Shown here piece after piece: positions 1 to 8,746 of a stretch of DNA of 64,000 nt. The DNA lies in the NCBI RefSeq assembly GCF_000022085.1, contig NC_011894.1:1514501-1578500 (forward strand), in the 5' to 3' direction. Position 1 is the stretch's first letter, and each line of letters starts with the position of its first letter. Below the pieces are notes generated by a model. It saw nothing but the letters and a program-made list of their open reading frames with translations, had not been told where the DNA came from and made no database searches. Position numbers and translations under genes: made by a program. The DNA comes from Methylobacterium nodulans ORS 2060 (GTDB lineage Bacteria; Pseudomonadota; Alphaproteobacteria; Rhizobiales; Beijerinckiaceae).

Positions 1-162
1 TTTCTTCGGTGCAGGCTGGGCTCGACCCTGGGTAGACGAGCGAGCTACCTCCTTCATCATGGCTTTCCGCTGACGGTGCATCTCTGCGGTCCAGAAGCCG
101 CGCGCGGCCCCGGCGGCACTGTTGGCAGCACTCATCCACATGCTGAGCCAAGGGTTCTTCAT
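1..162 (-). CDS. small hypothetical protein, cut by window edge
   Basis: A minus-strand frame is open from an ATG at 160-162 to the window edge and gives 54 residues beginning MKNPWLSMWMSAANSAAG. A GGAG Shine-Dalgarno stands about seven bases upstream of the ATG, which supports the start. The protein is rich in Ala, Met and Trp at the N-terminus and becomes basic further on (MHRQRKAMMKE). I see no catalytic motif. The amphipathic N-terminus loosely recalls phasin-like small proteins, but that is a guess. The C-terminus lies outside the window. Confidence 0.55.
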   Translation of the reverse strand, partial: MKNPWLSMWMSAANSAAGAARGFWTAEMHRQRKAMMKEVARSSTQGRAQPAPKK

Positions 163-282
163 CGGGCGCTCCTGCCAATGCCAGGCAACGGCCCATGCCT
201 GCCCGTGTTCCGAAAGAGCTATGCGGGAGATCGGGTGACGGAGGCGTGAGGGCGGCGCAGCTTCCTCCGCTCCACAGTTGAT

Positions 283-317
283 TGAGACACCCTGCAAGCG
301 GACGGTCTCCGCGACAG
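283..317. repeat. IS-end-like repeat, copy A
   Basis: These 35 bases match 31 of 35 positions of a second copy at 1881-1915; the last 14 bases (GGTCTCCGCGACAG) are identical. The second copy lies just upstream of a transposase OrfA start, so the pair looks like the leader or end of the same insertion sequence. Copy A has no OrfA behind it; a degraded IS630-like fragment follows instead. Confidence 0.5.
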
Positions 318-358
318 TGGATCAGCTGCTTGCCTTTGGCCTCCTGATCCACATCGCC

Positions 359-538
359 AGCCGAGCTGGTCGAAGATCCAGCCCCGCTGCCCTCGGGCGC
401 TCAGTTTTTCAACGTGATTGAGTCCGTTTTCAGCGGCATGGCTCGGACAATCATCCACGATAGTGATTACCAGACACCGGAGGAGGCCAAGGTATCTTCA
501 CCGAGGCGAACAACCGCAAGGGCCTGCGCTATCGCTGA
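359..538 (+). pseudogene. IS630-family transposase C-terminal remnant
   Basis: The frame from about 359 reads AELVEDPAPLPSGAQFFNVI, then ESVFSGMARTIIHDSDYQTP and EEAK. This strongly resembles the conserved C-terminal part of IS630-type DDE transposases (typically FLNVIESVFSGMARAIIHNS). After EEAK the frame shifts, and the normal family ending appears next to it (FTEANNRKGLRYR, stop at 536-538). The roughly 35 residues that usually separate these blocks are absent, as is the whole catalytic domain. It is therefore an internally deleted, frameshifted, inactive fragment. Confidence 0.75.
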
Positions 539-569
539 TCACACGCTGCCTGAATGGCCAAAGACGAGC

Positions 570-1058
570 TCAAGGCAGGAAGAAAAGGCCCTCCAAGAGC
601 ACGACTCCGAGGAGACCGCACCAAAAGAATGCCGCCGAGCGCCGAACGAATGTGAACTCGACCTCGCGCAGCACCTTGATGGCAATCCGCGAGGAGGGGC
701 TGACGGGGCCGTTCGCGCACGAGCACACAAGCTGGTGGAGTTGATACTCCGACAGGCCGAAGAACTCGCGAGCCGCCCCGAATGTGTCGGACCTGAGCCC
801 GTTGGCGCGAAGGACCGGATTGTGGAACGCGACCTCGATCGCCGAACCATCCATTCTCAGGCTTGGCCGGGCGCGGCATGGCACGAACTCGATGTCGGGG
901 AGTGAGTTCAGGGGCCTCTCTGGATCGTTTCTCAGAACACCAGCCCAGTACTCCATGCGTTCTTTGTGGGTCGCCAGCACCGGACGCGCGATCGCGAGCT
1001 CCGTTTCAACCGGCACATCCGCGATACGGCTGAGTTCTTCGACATGACGGTGTTCCAT
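570..1058 (-). CDS. hypothetical protein, 162 aa
   Basis: The frame starts with ATG at 1058, with an AGGGG Shine-Dalgarno about eight bases upstream. It encodes 162 residues (MEHRHVEELSRIADVPVETE...). The middle part contains GAAREFFGLSEYQLHQL and a CSC pair. The last 30 residues are hydrophobic (FFWCGLLGVVLLEGLFFLP) and could form a C-terminal membrane segment. I recognise no family. Codon use is less biased to G/C at the third position than the metabolic genes further along, in keeping with acquired DNA. It sits between insertion-sequence debris and small unknown genes. Confidence 0.5.
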   Translation of the reverse strand: MEHRHVEELSRIADVPVETELAIARPVLATHKERMEYWAGVLRNDPERPLNSLPDIEFVPCRARPSLRMDGSAIEVAFHNPVLRANGLRSDTFGAAREFFGLSEYQLHQLVCSCANGPVSPSSRIAIKVLREVEFTFVRRSAAFFWCGLLGVVLLEGLFFLP

Positions 1059-1125
1059 TCCGAAACCCCTATGGTCAAGGTTGCTTCGGGTCGGGCGACC
1101 ATGAACCCAAGTTGCTCGACCGGGA

Positions 1126-1470
1126 TTGCCACTGGAATGGGGTAAGATAGGCTTGGCCGAGGATCACCTCCAGGCGACCTGCGAGTTCCTGAACCTGCGG
1201 CGCGAGGACCTCTGGCCCTGCGATGCGTCGCTTCCTCCTGCCAGGGGCAAGACGAAGCGCGAGCTGCTCGCCGAGATGAGTCTCGCAGCCCTCTCGCAAC
1301 AGCACTGGATTGACCATTATGCCGGAACTCTTCGCGAGATCGGCGCGACGGGAGAGAGATCCAAACGCCCGCCGGTGGTGCAGCTTGTCAGCATTGCCCG
1401 ACACGGGCTTGGCGGCGGCATCGTCACGGGCCTCGTGCCGCTGCCGTTCCGCCAAGGTCGCCAGGGCTAG
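1126..1470 (+). CDS. possible hypothetical protein or remnant
   Basis: This frame has a TTG start and 114 residues with a believable composition (DHLQATCEFLNLRREDLWPC, then HWIDHYAGTLREIG) and good G/C preference at third positions. No clear Shine-Dalgarno is visible. An internal ATG at the MSLAALSQQ segment is an alternative start. The family is unknown to me. It could be a real small gene or the tail of a broken one, because the surroundings are full of decayed sequence. An overlapping minus-strand frame looks less protein-like. Confidence 0.3.
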   Translation: MPLEWGKIGLAEDHLQATCEFLNLRREDLWPCDASLPPARGKTKRELLAEMSLAALSQQHWIDHYAGTLREIGATGERSKRPPVVQLVSIARHGLGGGIVTGLVPLPFRQGRQG

Positions 1471-1504
1471 GCTGCAATCGCTCGGGCAAACACGGAGAAA
1501 ACCT

Positions 1505-1711
1505 ATGTCCAAGACCGACTTCGAGGCCGCCGCCAGGATCTTGGGATGGCACTACTCGTCCGACCACGGCGGCTGGATCCATCGGGATCGTCTCGTGCCG
1601 CCGAACTTCGACACTCATGAGGTCGCGGCGAGTGCCGAGGAAGCCTGCCGCATCTCCGGTATCGCGGACGCGGCTGAAGCCGAGCGGGTGGTTCGCGAGC
1701 ACCTGCTCTGA
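1505..1711 (+). CDS. small conserved-looking hypothetical protein
   Basis: The ATG at 1505 is preceded by GGAG at the proper distance, which favours this start over longer in-frame alternatives. The product has 68 residues (MSKTDFEAAARILGWHYSSD...) and contains SDHGGWIHRDR, a compact aromatic-rich segment, followed by an acidic helix (AASAEEACRISGIADAAEAE). No domain is recognised. It is probably a small soluble cytosolic protein. It stands alone between degraded transposon sequences. Confidence 0.6.
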   Translation: MSKTDFEAAARILGWHYSSDHGGWIHRDRLVPPNFDTHEVAASAEEACRISGIADAAEAERVVREHLL

Positions 1712-1880
1712 AGCGCTTGGCGCCACGCCAGGACGACGAGGCAGAGGCGCTCGTTCGGTGTAGCGGCCCGGCTTTGAACATGGTGCGCCAGCCGCGACCG
1801 CTGGAGACCGAGGCCGGGCTTCGATGGCGTAGCAATATACCCGGCGCCGCCGTGACCACTCCTCCGCCCCTCGGTTGCGT

Positions 1881-1915
1881 GAGGCACCCCGGAAGCGGAG
1901 GGTCTCCGCGACAGG
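1881..1915. repeat. IS-end-like repeat, copy B
   Basis: This is the second copy of the 35-base motif also present at 283-317 (31 of 35 identical). It lies 11 bases before the transposase OrfA remnant at 1926, as expected for the end of an insertion sequence or the leader of its transposase. Confidence 0.5.
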
Positions 1916-1925
1916 GGTGAGGACG

Positions 1926-2090
1926 ATGACGACACACACGAGGGCGGATGCAGGCGCGGCCGGTCCCGGCCGAGGGGGCGGATGTCCCGGCAGCGCAAGC
2001 GCGATGCAGGGCTGCGGCTGCTGCGCGGCGAGAACCTGGAGACAGTCTCGCGCAGCCTCGGCGTGATGGCCGCGACGCTGTCGGGCGCAG
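1926..2090 (+). pseudogene. IS3-type transposase OrfA, N-terminal remnant
   Basis: The first frame begins at 1926 (MTTHTRADAGAAGPG). The second frame, from 1982, reads MSRQRKRDAGLRLLRGENLE followed by TVSRSLGVMAATLSG, the helix-turn-helix start of an OrfA-type transposase. Similarity stops abruptly at about 2090, before the WRD/leucine-zipper part, and the frame runs into unrelated sequence ending at 2146. The frameshift and truncation make it inactive. The family call rests on remembered similarity. Confidence 0.65.
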
Positions 2091-2125
2091 GCCGCTGCGT
2101 TCTGCCATGCCCTGCCCGGCGATGC

Positions 2126-2289
2126 TCAGACCGCGCCATAGGGTAGGCCGTAGTAGCCGTAATGGCTCTGGCTGTAGCCACGGTCGAAGGCCGGCTCCTC
2201 GCCTGCCCGACAGTTCGGCGCGCCTTCCAGCTGTTGGTCAGATCTCTCTGAAGCGAGCGATACAACTGACGAGCGTGACGGCAGGGGTT
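2126..2289 (-). pseudogene. possible C-terminal gene fragment, Gly/Tyr-rich tail
   Basis: A minus-strand frame ends with FDRGYSQSHYGYYGLPYGAV and a stop at 2126-2128. The Gly/Tyr-rich ending resembles the tails of small envelope proteins. There is no start codon with a ribosome site, and an in-frame stop closes the frame at about 2290. It abuts the truncated transposase and could be the stump of a gene interrupted by that element. No function can be assigned. Confidence 0.25.
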
Positions 2290-2417
2290 AGCAGTACGAG
2301 GCTGAGCGAGATAGGCGACGGCGTGCTGCTGACCCTATCGGGCCGACTCCGGAAGAAAGCCATGATACGGCCTCCTACATGAAGCCGTGACCACTGGCAC
2401 GGCGCCGCTGCGCTCGA

Positions 2418-2930
2418 TCAGGCGACTTCAGCTTCAACCCCGAGCCATTCCTTGATCTTGGCCATGACGCCGTGATCCGAAATCCTCTGTTCAGGCACAC
2501 GCTTGGCCCGAGCCAATCTGTCGCCTGCCTCTTCCTGGCTCAGGAGGTTGGCTTGACGACCTATGGCCAGGGCCCCTTCGAGCACCGTCAGCCCTTCCTC
2601 GAAACTCAGCGAGCCCCTGAACGCTCGGGCGTCGATGTACGCTTGGCGCAGGCGCTCCACCTCAGGCGTGTCTGCGCAGGCGAGCCGGGTCACGAACGGC
2701 AGCAGTTTCTGACGTTGCACGTCGTCCGCTTGGTCGTTGAGCAGCATCGCAAGGCGGCAGACGGGTCGGGAGAAGCAGCGCGGCATGTCGTCGACGCGCC
2801 AGACCGGCTGATAGGCGAACCCGGCCGCGACGATCGCGGCCTCGTTGATGCAGGTGCCGCCATCCGGTCCTGGAAACGGGTGTGATCCGGCCTTGAGGGT
2901 CCAATTCAGGATGTAATCGAACTGCGCCAT
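2418..2930 (-). CDS. conserved hypothetical protein, 170 aa
   Basis: The 170-residue product begins MAQFDYILNWTLKAGSHPFP and contains PDGGTCINEAAIVAAGF, a CFSRPVCRLAMLLND segment and LLPFVTRLACADTPEVERLR. Proteins of this pattern recur in Rhizobiales genomes (from memory), sometimes linked to pentapeptide or HEAT-like accessory functions, but I know no biochemical role. There is no signal peptide or membrane segment. The C-terminal 40 residues are helical and charged. The gene is monocistronic, with no obvious promoter pair. Confidence 0.65.
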   Translation of the reverse strand: MAQFDYILNWTLKAGSHPFPGPDGGTCINEAAIVAAGFAYQPVWRVDDMPRCFSRPVCRLAMLLNDQADDVQRQKLLPFVTRLACADTPEVERLRQAYIDARAFRGSLSFEEGLTVLEGALAIGRQANLLSQEEAGDRLARAKRVPEQRISDHGVMAKIKEWLGVEAEVA

Positions 2931-3711
2931 GGCATGTCTCCATGTCGCCCCCTAAACAACCTTGGGCACCGCCGCGCGTCGTCAATGCGGACCATCCAAG
3001 CCGATAAGCCCCGCCAGGCGCTTTCCGTTCCCATCGGCGCCTGTCGAAGCAGCTGCCAACAGGCGAACTCAGACCTTCGTGCGGTTAACTCGTCTTTCAA
3101 TTGACCCATCAAACACGCGAGGTGCGCCCGGCCCGGAGTCGGCGCCTCAGGTCGGGGCGAGTGCCCGCAACTCGTCCGCGGAGATCGTCATGGTACTGGC
3201 ATCAGCAACGGGCTGCGTTCGCAGGTGCCCGACGGTCGGATGCTGCTCAAGCTCCGCCATGAGTCGGCTCCCGGGCAGGTGCGGGTCGGGGGGCGAGGGG
3301 AGCGCCACGGGCCAGACGCCGCCAAGTGACGAGTTGGGAGGCGCTCTGACCATGCCGACGCGCCACGGCGCGGATCGAGACATCGGGCGCGTTGCTCTCC
3401 GCGACGATGGCCGCCTTCTGCGCCTCCGATCAGGTTCGCCGCCGGCCCGCCCCGGTGAAGAGTTCCAGCGCCGCACCGGCTCCGACATCGCCATACGACC
3501 TGACATCGACATCTGTCGGAGCTCCCGACCCACTCCGACTGTCCTGCCTCCCGCCTGACCATCCGCCAGTCCGGCGGCGTCATCGACCCGCTCGCGGTCA
3601 AGTCCGTGTTCTTCGACGTCGCTACCCGGCTGATCGACGCTTAAGCACCAATCTCATCAGCAGTCCGTATGCAGGTCTGCTTCCGGCCGAGGTTTCCATT
3701 CAGGAGCCTGC
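2931..3711. other. gene-poor stretch with transposon debris
   Basis: Apart from the IS66 TnpA remnant at 3247-3516, I find no convincing gene. A plus-strand open end at about 3560-3643 reads LTIRQSGGVIDPLAVKSVFF and then DVATRLIDA before a TAA. It looks like a natural protein C-terminus but has no start, and I cannot name its family. Confidence 0.5.
3247..3516 (-). pseudogene. IS66-family TnpA remnant with nonsense codon
   Basis: The frame reads ELFTGAGRRRT, stop, then SEAQKAAIVAESNAPDVSIR, AVARRHGQSASQLVTWRRLA and RGAPLAP. This is the recognisable N-terminal helix-turn-helix protein of IS66 elements, in which RRxWSxxQKAAIVAES is typical. The codon after RRRT is TGA where a Trp (TGG) is expected, so a single base change has broken it. 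The tnpB and tnpC partners are missing. It is a fossil insertion sequence. Confidence 0.75.
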
Positions 3712-4143
3712 TCAGGAAACTGATGCCCAGAGAAAGGCGAGGGACGCCGCAAAACCAAGCGCGGTTCGCACTGCGTGAAGCGAGCCCCACCGCTCGATCA
3801 TCGCTCGGCTCTCGCGGTCTGCCCCGGCAGGTTCCAGCGCCATGAGCTTCTTGTTCAGGGGCTTGATCACGAGGAGCGTGAAGGGCCAGTTCGCGATCAT
3901 GAGCAGCGCGCCGACGAGCCATCCAGCGTGGCGGACTTCCCACCACACGGCAAGCCCGAGCGAGAAGCCCGCGAAAGCCAAGGAGGATTCCATGGCAAAG
4001 CCGCGCTCGTAGGCAGGCTTCCATTCGATCAGCTGATAGCGGTCGTCCAGTTCCAGGCGCGCGGGCTGCTCCACAACATTGATGTAGAGGGCTGCGCCGG
4101 TGAACACGGCAGCGGCGAGGAGTGCAAGCTGGCCCATGAGCAT
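3712..4143 (-). CDS. DUF1772 family membrane protein
   Basis: The 143-residue protein has four hydrophobic segments: residues 1-22 (LALLAAAVFTGAALYINVVE), about 53-72, 74-95 (GALLMIANWPFTLLVIKPLN) and 120-140. The pattern YINVVEQPAR early on and NWPFTLLVIKPLNKKLMA in the third segment matches the DUF1772 (anthrone oxygenase-like) integral membrane family. Bacterial members have no established reaction. The length is normal for the family and the frame is intact. It is the last gene of the gene-poor left end, with putA next on the same strand about 760 bases away. Confidence 0.75.
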   Translation of the reverse strand: MLMGQLALLAAAVFTGAALYINVVEQPARLELDDRYQLIEWKPAYERGFAMESSLAFAGFSLGLAVWWEVRHAGWLVGALLMIANWPFTLLVIKPLNKKLMALEPAGADRESRAMIERWGSLHAVRTALGFAASLAFLWASVS

Positions 4144-4906
4144 GTCAGCCTCCGGGTCCTGCTCAACCTGAAGCCTCCCGCCAACGCCACTCGCGGGTCT
4201 GGCAGTGTAGAGCGAACGCCGGAGCGAGGCGGTATCGCTGCCGCATGGGCGTCCGCAACCTCGGCGAGGCGAGGGCAGTGTCGACCAAGCAGTACCAGCC
4301 CACGCTGATCCAGATCAACAAGGCCGTCGGCATTCGGCCTCACGCCGCCCAGTCAATGGAGCACGGCGCTGCGTCCCAATTGGGCCTGCCCGTGCAGAAC
4401 GGTCCACCAAGTGATCGAACTCGTTCCGAACGCATGGTCCGGCATTTTGGCACGGCGCACACCCTGACGTTTCGGATCCTATCGGATACGGACGGCACTG
4501 CCGGACAGTGTGCTCTCAGTCCACTGGATGGTCCGCTCTTGCGCCTCCAGCGGACCTCTCGAAAGCCGTCGGATCACACCTGCTGACCTTTCTCCCGATC
4601 GCATCAGGCCGGCGTATGGGACCGGGGCTCAGCCCCGCTCCAGATCGAAGGGGAACGATCGGAAATCCAACACCGAAATCTGTCAGGTTTGGCCGAGTGG
4701 AAACCCTGCTGCTGACGAACAGAGAGCCGCCCGGCGGCGGTCATGTCGTGGCCTGTTCGCTCCGGGTGGTCGATCACCGAACAGGTCCCTGCCAGCCCGG
4801 CCATGTCGAGCGGGCCAGGGCATGCCCCGGCCACATGCGGCGGCAGGTGCATGGCAGGCGATGCTGAAGCTGCGCATCGCCCGCCCTCACGGTCTGCTCA
4901 CCTGGA
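4144..4906. other. no gene recognised
   Basis: I read both strands of these 763 bases and found only short frames with poor composition. No transposase motif, RNA-like fold or clear terminator for putA was found. Confidence 0.5.
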
Positions 4907-7900
4907 TTACCCGATGGACATCAGGCTGGCGTTCCCACCTGCAGCTGCCGTGTTCGTCGAGATCGAGCACTCCTCCAGCAACCTGTTCAGGTCGTAGTCG
5001 TCACCGTTCTTGAGGGCAGCCGCCGTCGTGGCTTGCACAGGCACGATGCTGCCCTCTCGCGCGGCAACCGCGCGGTTGAGCTGGAGCAGGTCGTCACGGT
5101 CACCCTCGAACAGGACGCCCCGAAGCTCGGGTGTCGCCCGCCAGTCGGGCACAATCTCGATGCTCGGACGGACCTCCTTCGGCAGATGATCGAGCACAGC
5201 GCGCACCGGGCTGCCTGCGTCAAGGACAGCCACGTTCCCGGTCGCGAGGATCGCACCAACCTGAACCAGCAGACCTTCAGCTGTCTTGGCCAGAGCGGCC
5301 ACGCGCCCCCGCGGCCGGAGCGCGTAGACGTTCCGCTCACCCACGGGCCCGGGCAGTTCGACACGGGCTCCCAACGACGAGCGCGAGACATGTCCCACAA
5401 CCCGTTCGGCCTGCTCGCCGAAGCCCTGCGCACGAAGCCAGTCGGCATAGATCCGAGCGACGGACAGGGTTGTCGGTGCCGCATCAAGACCGCGCAGGGC
5501 CGTTTGCGGCGGGGTCCCCATCAGGCGGCCAAGATAGAGCGGTCCGCCGGCCTTCGGGCCCGTGCCTGAAAGCCCCGAGCCCCCGAACGGCTGTACACCA
5601 ACCACCGCGCCGATGATGTTGCGGTTGACATAGACGTTGCCGGCACCCACCCGGTTGACGACACGGGAGATGGTTTCGTCGATCCGTGTATGGAGCCCGA
5701 ACGTCAGCCCGTAGCCGGTCTCGTTGATGTCGTCGATCAGCCGGTCGAGGTCAGCGCGCCGGTAGCGCAGGACGTGGAGGACAGGGCCGAACACTTCCTG
5801 CTCGACATCAGCGATCCGCCCGATCTCGATGATGGTCGGTGCGACGAAGGTCCCGTGGGAGGTCTCCGGTCCGAGCGGCAGCCGGATGACCCGGTGGCCC
5901 CGGGCCTCCATGGTGGTGACATGGCGCTCGATGCCGTCCCTGGCTTCGGCCGTGATGACAGGCCCCACATCAACGGACAGGTCACCGGGATTGCCGACTG
6001 CGAGCTCGTCCATCGCGCCGCGCAGCATCTCCAGGATCCGGTCGGCCACCTCCTCCTGCAGGCAGAGGATGCGCAGCGCCGAGCAGCGCTGGCCGGCGCT
6101 GTCGAAGGCGGACGCAATCACATCCCCCACCACCTGCTCGGCCAGCGCAGACGAGTCCACGACGAGTGCGTTCTGCCCGCCAGTCTCGGCGATGAAGGGG
6201 ATCGGCTGATCCGATGCGGTCAGACGATCGGCGAGCTGGCGCTGAATGAGCCGCGCGACCGCGGTCGAACCTGTGAACATCACGCCCATCACGCGGGGGT
6301 CTGCGACGAGGGCTGCGCCGACAGCACCCGCGCCGGGCACGAGCTGGAGACCATCGATCGGAATGCCAGCCTCGTGCAGGAGGCGCACGGCCTCTGCGGC
6401 GATCAGCGGAGTTTCCTCCGCGGGCTTCGCGAGAACCACGTTTCCGGCCGCCAGTGCCGCGGCGACCTGCCCGGTGAAAATCGCCAGAGGGAAGTTCCAG
6501 GGCGAGATGCAGACGACCGGCCCGAGCGCCGGGAGCCGGTCGGATCCCAGCGTCCGCACGACCTCGGCCGCATAATAGCGCAGGAAGTCGACCGCCTCGC
6601 GGACCTCCGCCACCGCGTTCGGGAACGACTTGCCGGCCTCCCGCACGATGAGGCCGATCAGGATACCCATGCGCGCCTCCATGAGGTCCGCCGCGCGGCG
6701 GAGTGCGGCCGCACGGTCGCCGGCCGGCGTTGCCGCCCACCCGGGTGCGGCCTGCACCGCGGCATCGAGGGCCTCGGTCATTTCCGCTGCGGTCGCTTCC
6801 CGCCAGCGGCCGACGACATCGCGGCGATCGGCGGGGTTGCGGACGTCCGTCAGCGGCGCCGGCGCCTTGGCCTTCGACGGAAGGGCCTGCCAATCCTGCG
6901 CCACGCTTCGTTTGAGGTCTTCGGCGAGGGCCGCGAGCCGCTCCTCGTTCGACAGGTCGAGGCCGGCCGAGTTCTCCCGGTCCGGGCCGAAGAGATGACG
7001 GGGCAATGTGATCCGCTCATGAGGCTCGCCCGCGGGGTTCGTCGCCTGGACGACCGTGACGGGATCGGCGATCAGGTCCGCGATCGGCACCTTCTCATCG
7101 GCGATGCGGTTGACGAACGAGGAGTTGGCCCCGTTCTCCAGCAGCCTGCGCACCAGGTAGGCGAGCAGTGTCTCGTGGGTGCCGACCGGCGCATAGATCC
7201 GGCAGGGCCGGTTCAGCTTATCCGGACCGACGACCTCCTCGTAGAGCGGCTCGCCCATGCCGTGCAGGCACTGGAACTCGTACTGGCCGCGATAGAAGTT
7301 CGGGCCCGCCATCGTCATGATCGCGGCGAGCGTCTGCGCGTTGTGGGTCGCAAACTGCGGGAAAACCGCATCGGGCGCCGCAAGGAGCTTGCGTGCGCAG
7401 GCGAGATAGGACACGTCCGTGTGGACTTTCCGGGTGAAGACCGGAAAATCCTCCAGGCCGTCGGTCTGGGCCCGCTTGATCTCGCTGTCCCAGTAGGCGC
7501 CTTTGACCAGCCGCACCATGATCCGCCGGTTGGCCCGGCGCGCGAGGTCGACGATCCAGTCGACCACGAACGGGCAGCGCTTGCCGTAGGCCTGGATCAC
7601 GAAGCCGATGCCGTTCCAGCCCGACAGGTCCGGATCGAGCGCCAGGGCCTCCAGGAGGTCGAGCGAGATCTCCAGCCGGTCGGCTTCCTCCGCGTCGATG
7701 TTGAGGCCGATGTCGTAGCCTTTCGCGAGCAGCGCCAGGCCCTTCACCCGCGGCAGCAGCTCGCCCATCACGCGCTCGATCTTGGCGCGGCTGTAGCGCG
7801 GGTGCAGGGCGGACAATTTGATGGAGATCCCCGGCCCCTCGTAGATGCCGCGCCCCTGCGCGGCCCTGCCGATGGCGTGGATCGCCCCCTCGTAGTCGGC

Positions 7901-8602
7901 GAGGTAGCGCGCCGCGTCCGCGGCTGTCGTCGCCGCCTCGCCCAGCATGTCGTAGGAGTAGCGGAACCCCTTGGCCTCCATCCGCCGGCTGTTCGCCAGC
8001 GCCTCGGCGATGGTCTGGCCGGTCACGAACTGCTCGCCCATCAGCCGCATGGCTAGGTCGGTGCCGCGGCGGATCAGGGGCTCGCCGCCCTTGGCGATGA
8101 GGCGGGTGAGGGACGCCGACAAGCTCGACTCGCTCGTGGTGGCGGTGAGCTTGCCGGTGACGACCAGGCCCCAGGTTGCCGCATTGACGAAGAGCGAGGG
8201 CGAGTGCCCGACATGGCTCTTCCAGTCGCCGGTTGCGATCTTGTCCCGGATCAGGGCATCGCGTGTGGCATCGTCGGGAATGCGCAGCAGCGCCTCGGCC
8301 AGGCACATGAGGGCCACGCCCTCCTGGCTTGAGAGCGCGTATTCGTGGATCAGGCCCTCCACGCCGCCGGAGCGCTTCTTCTCCCGCAGCGCCCGCACGA
8401 GCCGCTCGGCCGTGCCGGCGACCGCACGCGCCTGCGCCTCCGGCAGGGCGGCCAGCGGCAGAAGGGCCTGCACGCATTCGCCTTCGGGACGGCGGTAAGC
8501 CGCGGTCACGGCCGCACGTAAGCCTGTCTGGTGACGCGTCCCGGCAATGAAGCGCCCGAACGCATCGGGGCTATCCACGGCAACCTCTCGGGCGACAGTC
8601 AT
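4907..8602 (-). CDS. putA: bifunctional proline dehydrogenase / P5C dehydrogenase PutA
   Basis: This 1231-residue flavoenzyme oxidises proline to pyrroline-5-carboxylate (FAD domain) and then to glutamate (NAD domain). The first ~430 residues hold the PRODH part (ISIKLSALHPRYSRAK, VRLVKGAYWDSEIKRAQ). The ALDH part follows, with Glu806 in FIAETGGQNA and catalytic Cys840 in SAGQRCSALR. A further ALDH-like C-terminal region (NVYALRPRGRVAAL) and the usual ending DYDLNRLLEECS make it a long, type B-like PutA. The ATG at 8602 is chosen over an upstream ATG at 8770: the longer version adds 56 residues unlike PutA and would run through the putR leader. No N-terminal ribbon-helix-helix DNA-binding domain is seen, in keeping with regulation by the divergent Lrp-type gene. 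Confidence 0.95.
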   Translation of the reverse strand: MTVAREVAVDSPDAFGRFIAGTRHQTGLRAAVTAAYRRPEGECVQALLPLAALPEAQARAVAGTAERLVRALREKKRSGGVEGLIHEYALSSQEGVALMCLAEALLRIPDDATRDALIRDKIATGDWKSHVGHSPSLFVNAATWGLVVTGKLTATTSESSLSASLTRLIAKGGEPLIRRGTDLAMRLMGEQFVTGQTIAEALANSRRMEAKGFRYSYDMLGEAATTAADAARYLADYEGAIHAIGRAAQGRGIYEGPGISIKLSALHPRYSRAKIERVMGELLPRVKGLALLAKGYDIGLNIDAEEADRLEISLDLLEALALDPDLSGWNGIGFVIQAYGKRCPFVVDWIVDLARRANRRIMVRLVKGAYWDSEIKRAQTDGLEDFPVFTRKVHTDVSYLACARKLLAAPDAVFPQFATHNAQTLAAIMTMAGPNFYRGQYEFQCLHGMGEPLYEEVVGPDKLNRPCRIYAPVGTHETLLAYLVRRLLENGANSSFVNRIADEKVPIADLIADPVTVVQATNPAGEPHERITLPRHLFGPDRENSAGLDLSNEERLAALAEDLKRSVAQDWQALPSKAKAPAPLTDVRNPADRRDVVGRWREATAAEMTEALDAAVQAAPGWAATPAGDRAAALRRAADLMEARMGILIGLIVREAGKSFPNAVAEVREAVDFLRYYAAEVVRTLGSDRLPALGPVVCISPWNFPLAIFTGQVAAALAAGNVVLAKPAEETPLIAAEAVRLLHEAGIPIDGLQLVPGAGAVGAALVADPRVMGVMFTGSTAVARLIQRQLADRLTASDQPIPFIAETGGQNALVVDSSALAEQVVGDVIASAFDSAGQRCSALRILCLQEEVADRILEMLRGAMDELAVGNPGDLSVDVGPVITAEARDGIERHVTTMEARGHRVIRLPLGPETSHGTFVAPTIIEIGRIADVEQEVFGPVLHVLRYRRADLDRLIDDINETGYGLTFGLHTRIDETISRVVNRVGAGNVYVNRNIIGAVVGVQPFGGSGLSGTGPKAGGPLYLGRLMGTPPQTALRGLDAAPTTLSVARIYADWLRAQGFGEQAERVVGHVSRSSLGARVELPGPVGERNVYALRPRGRVAALAKTAEGLLVQVGAILATGNVAVLDAGSPVRAVLDHLPKEVRPSIEIVPDWRATPELRGVLFEGDRDDLLQLNRAVAAREGSIVPVQATTAAALKNGDDYDLNRLLEECSISTNTAAAGGNASLMSIG

Positions 8603-8692
8603 TGTTCGTGATCCTCGGGCCGCCCCGGTCGGCGGAGCGGCCTTCCACTCCCTACGGTATGAGGCAATCGGGCGCGGAAAAAGATTGAAAAA

Positions 8693-8705
8693 TACCAGCT
8701 TGGTA
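8693..8705. promoter_or_regulatory. candidate PutR operator
   Basis: TACCA-GCT-TGGTA is a perfect 5+5 palindrome in the 144-base gap between the divergent putA and putR genes, next to an A-rich tract (aaaaagattgaaaaa). Lrp/AsnC regulators usually bind such dyads. The assignment to PutR is inference from position. Confidence 0.4.
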
Positions 8706-8746
8706 GTGAGAAACACGGCCATAAGCCCCGTTTGAGGAGATTTCCG

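Noticed and set aside
4245..4586. Plus-strand open frame upstream of putA
   Set aside because: No ribosome site, poor codon pattern and no similarity that I recognise; treated as non-coding.
5690..8056. A very long open frame on the plus strand opposite putA (788 codons)
   Set aside because: It is antisense to a perfectly conserved PutA, has an Arg/Gly/Asp-rich composition typical of high-GC antisense frames, and has no domain motif.
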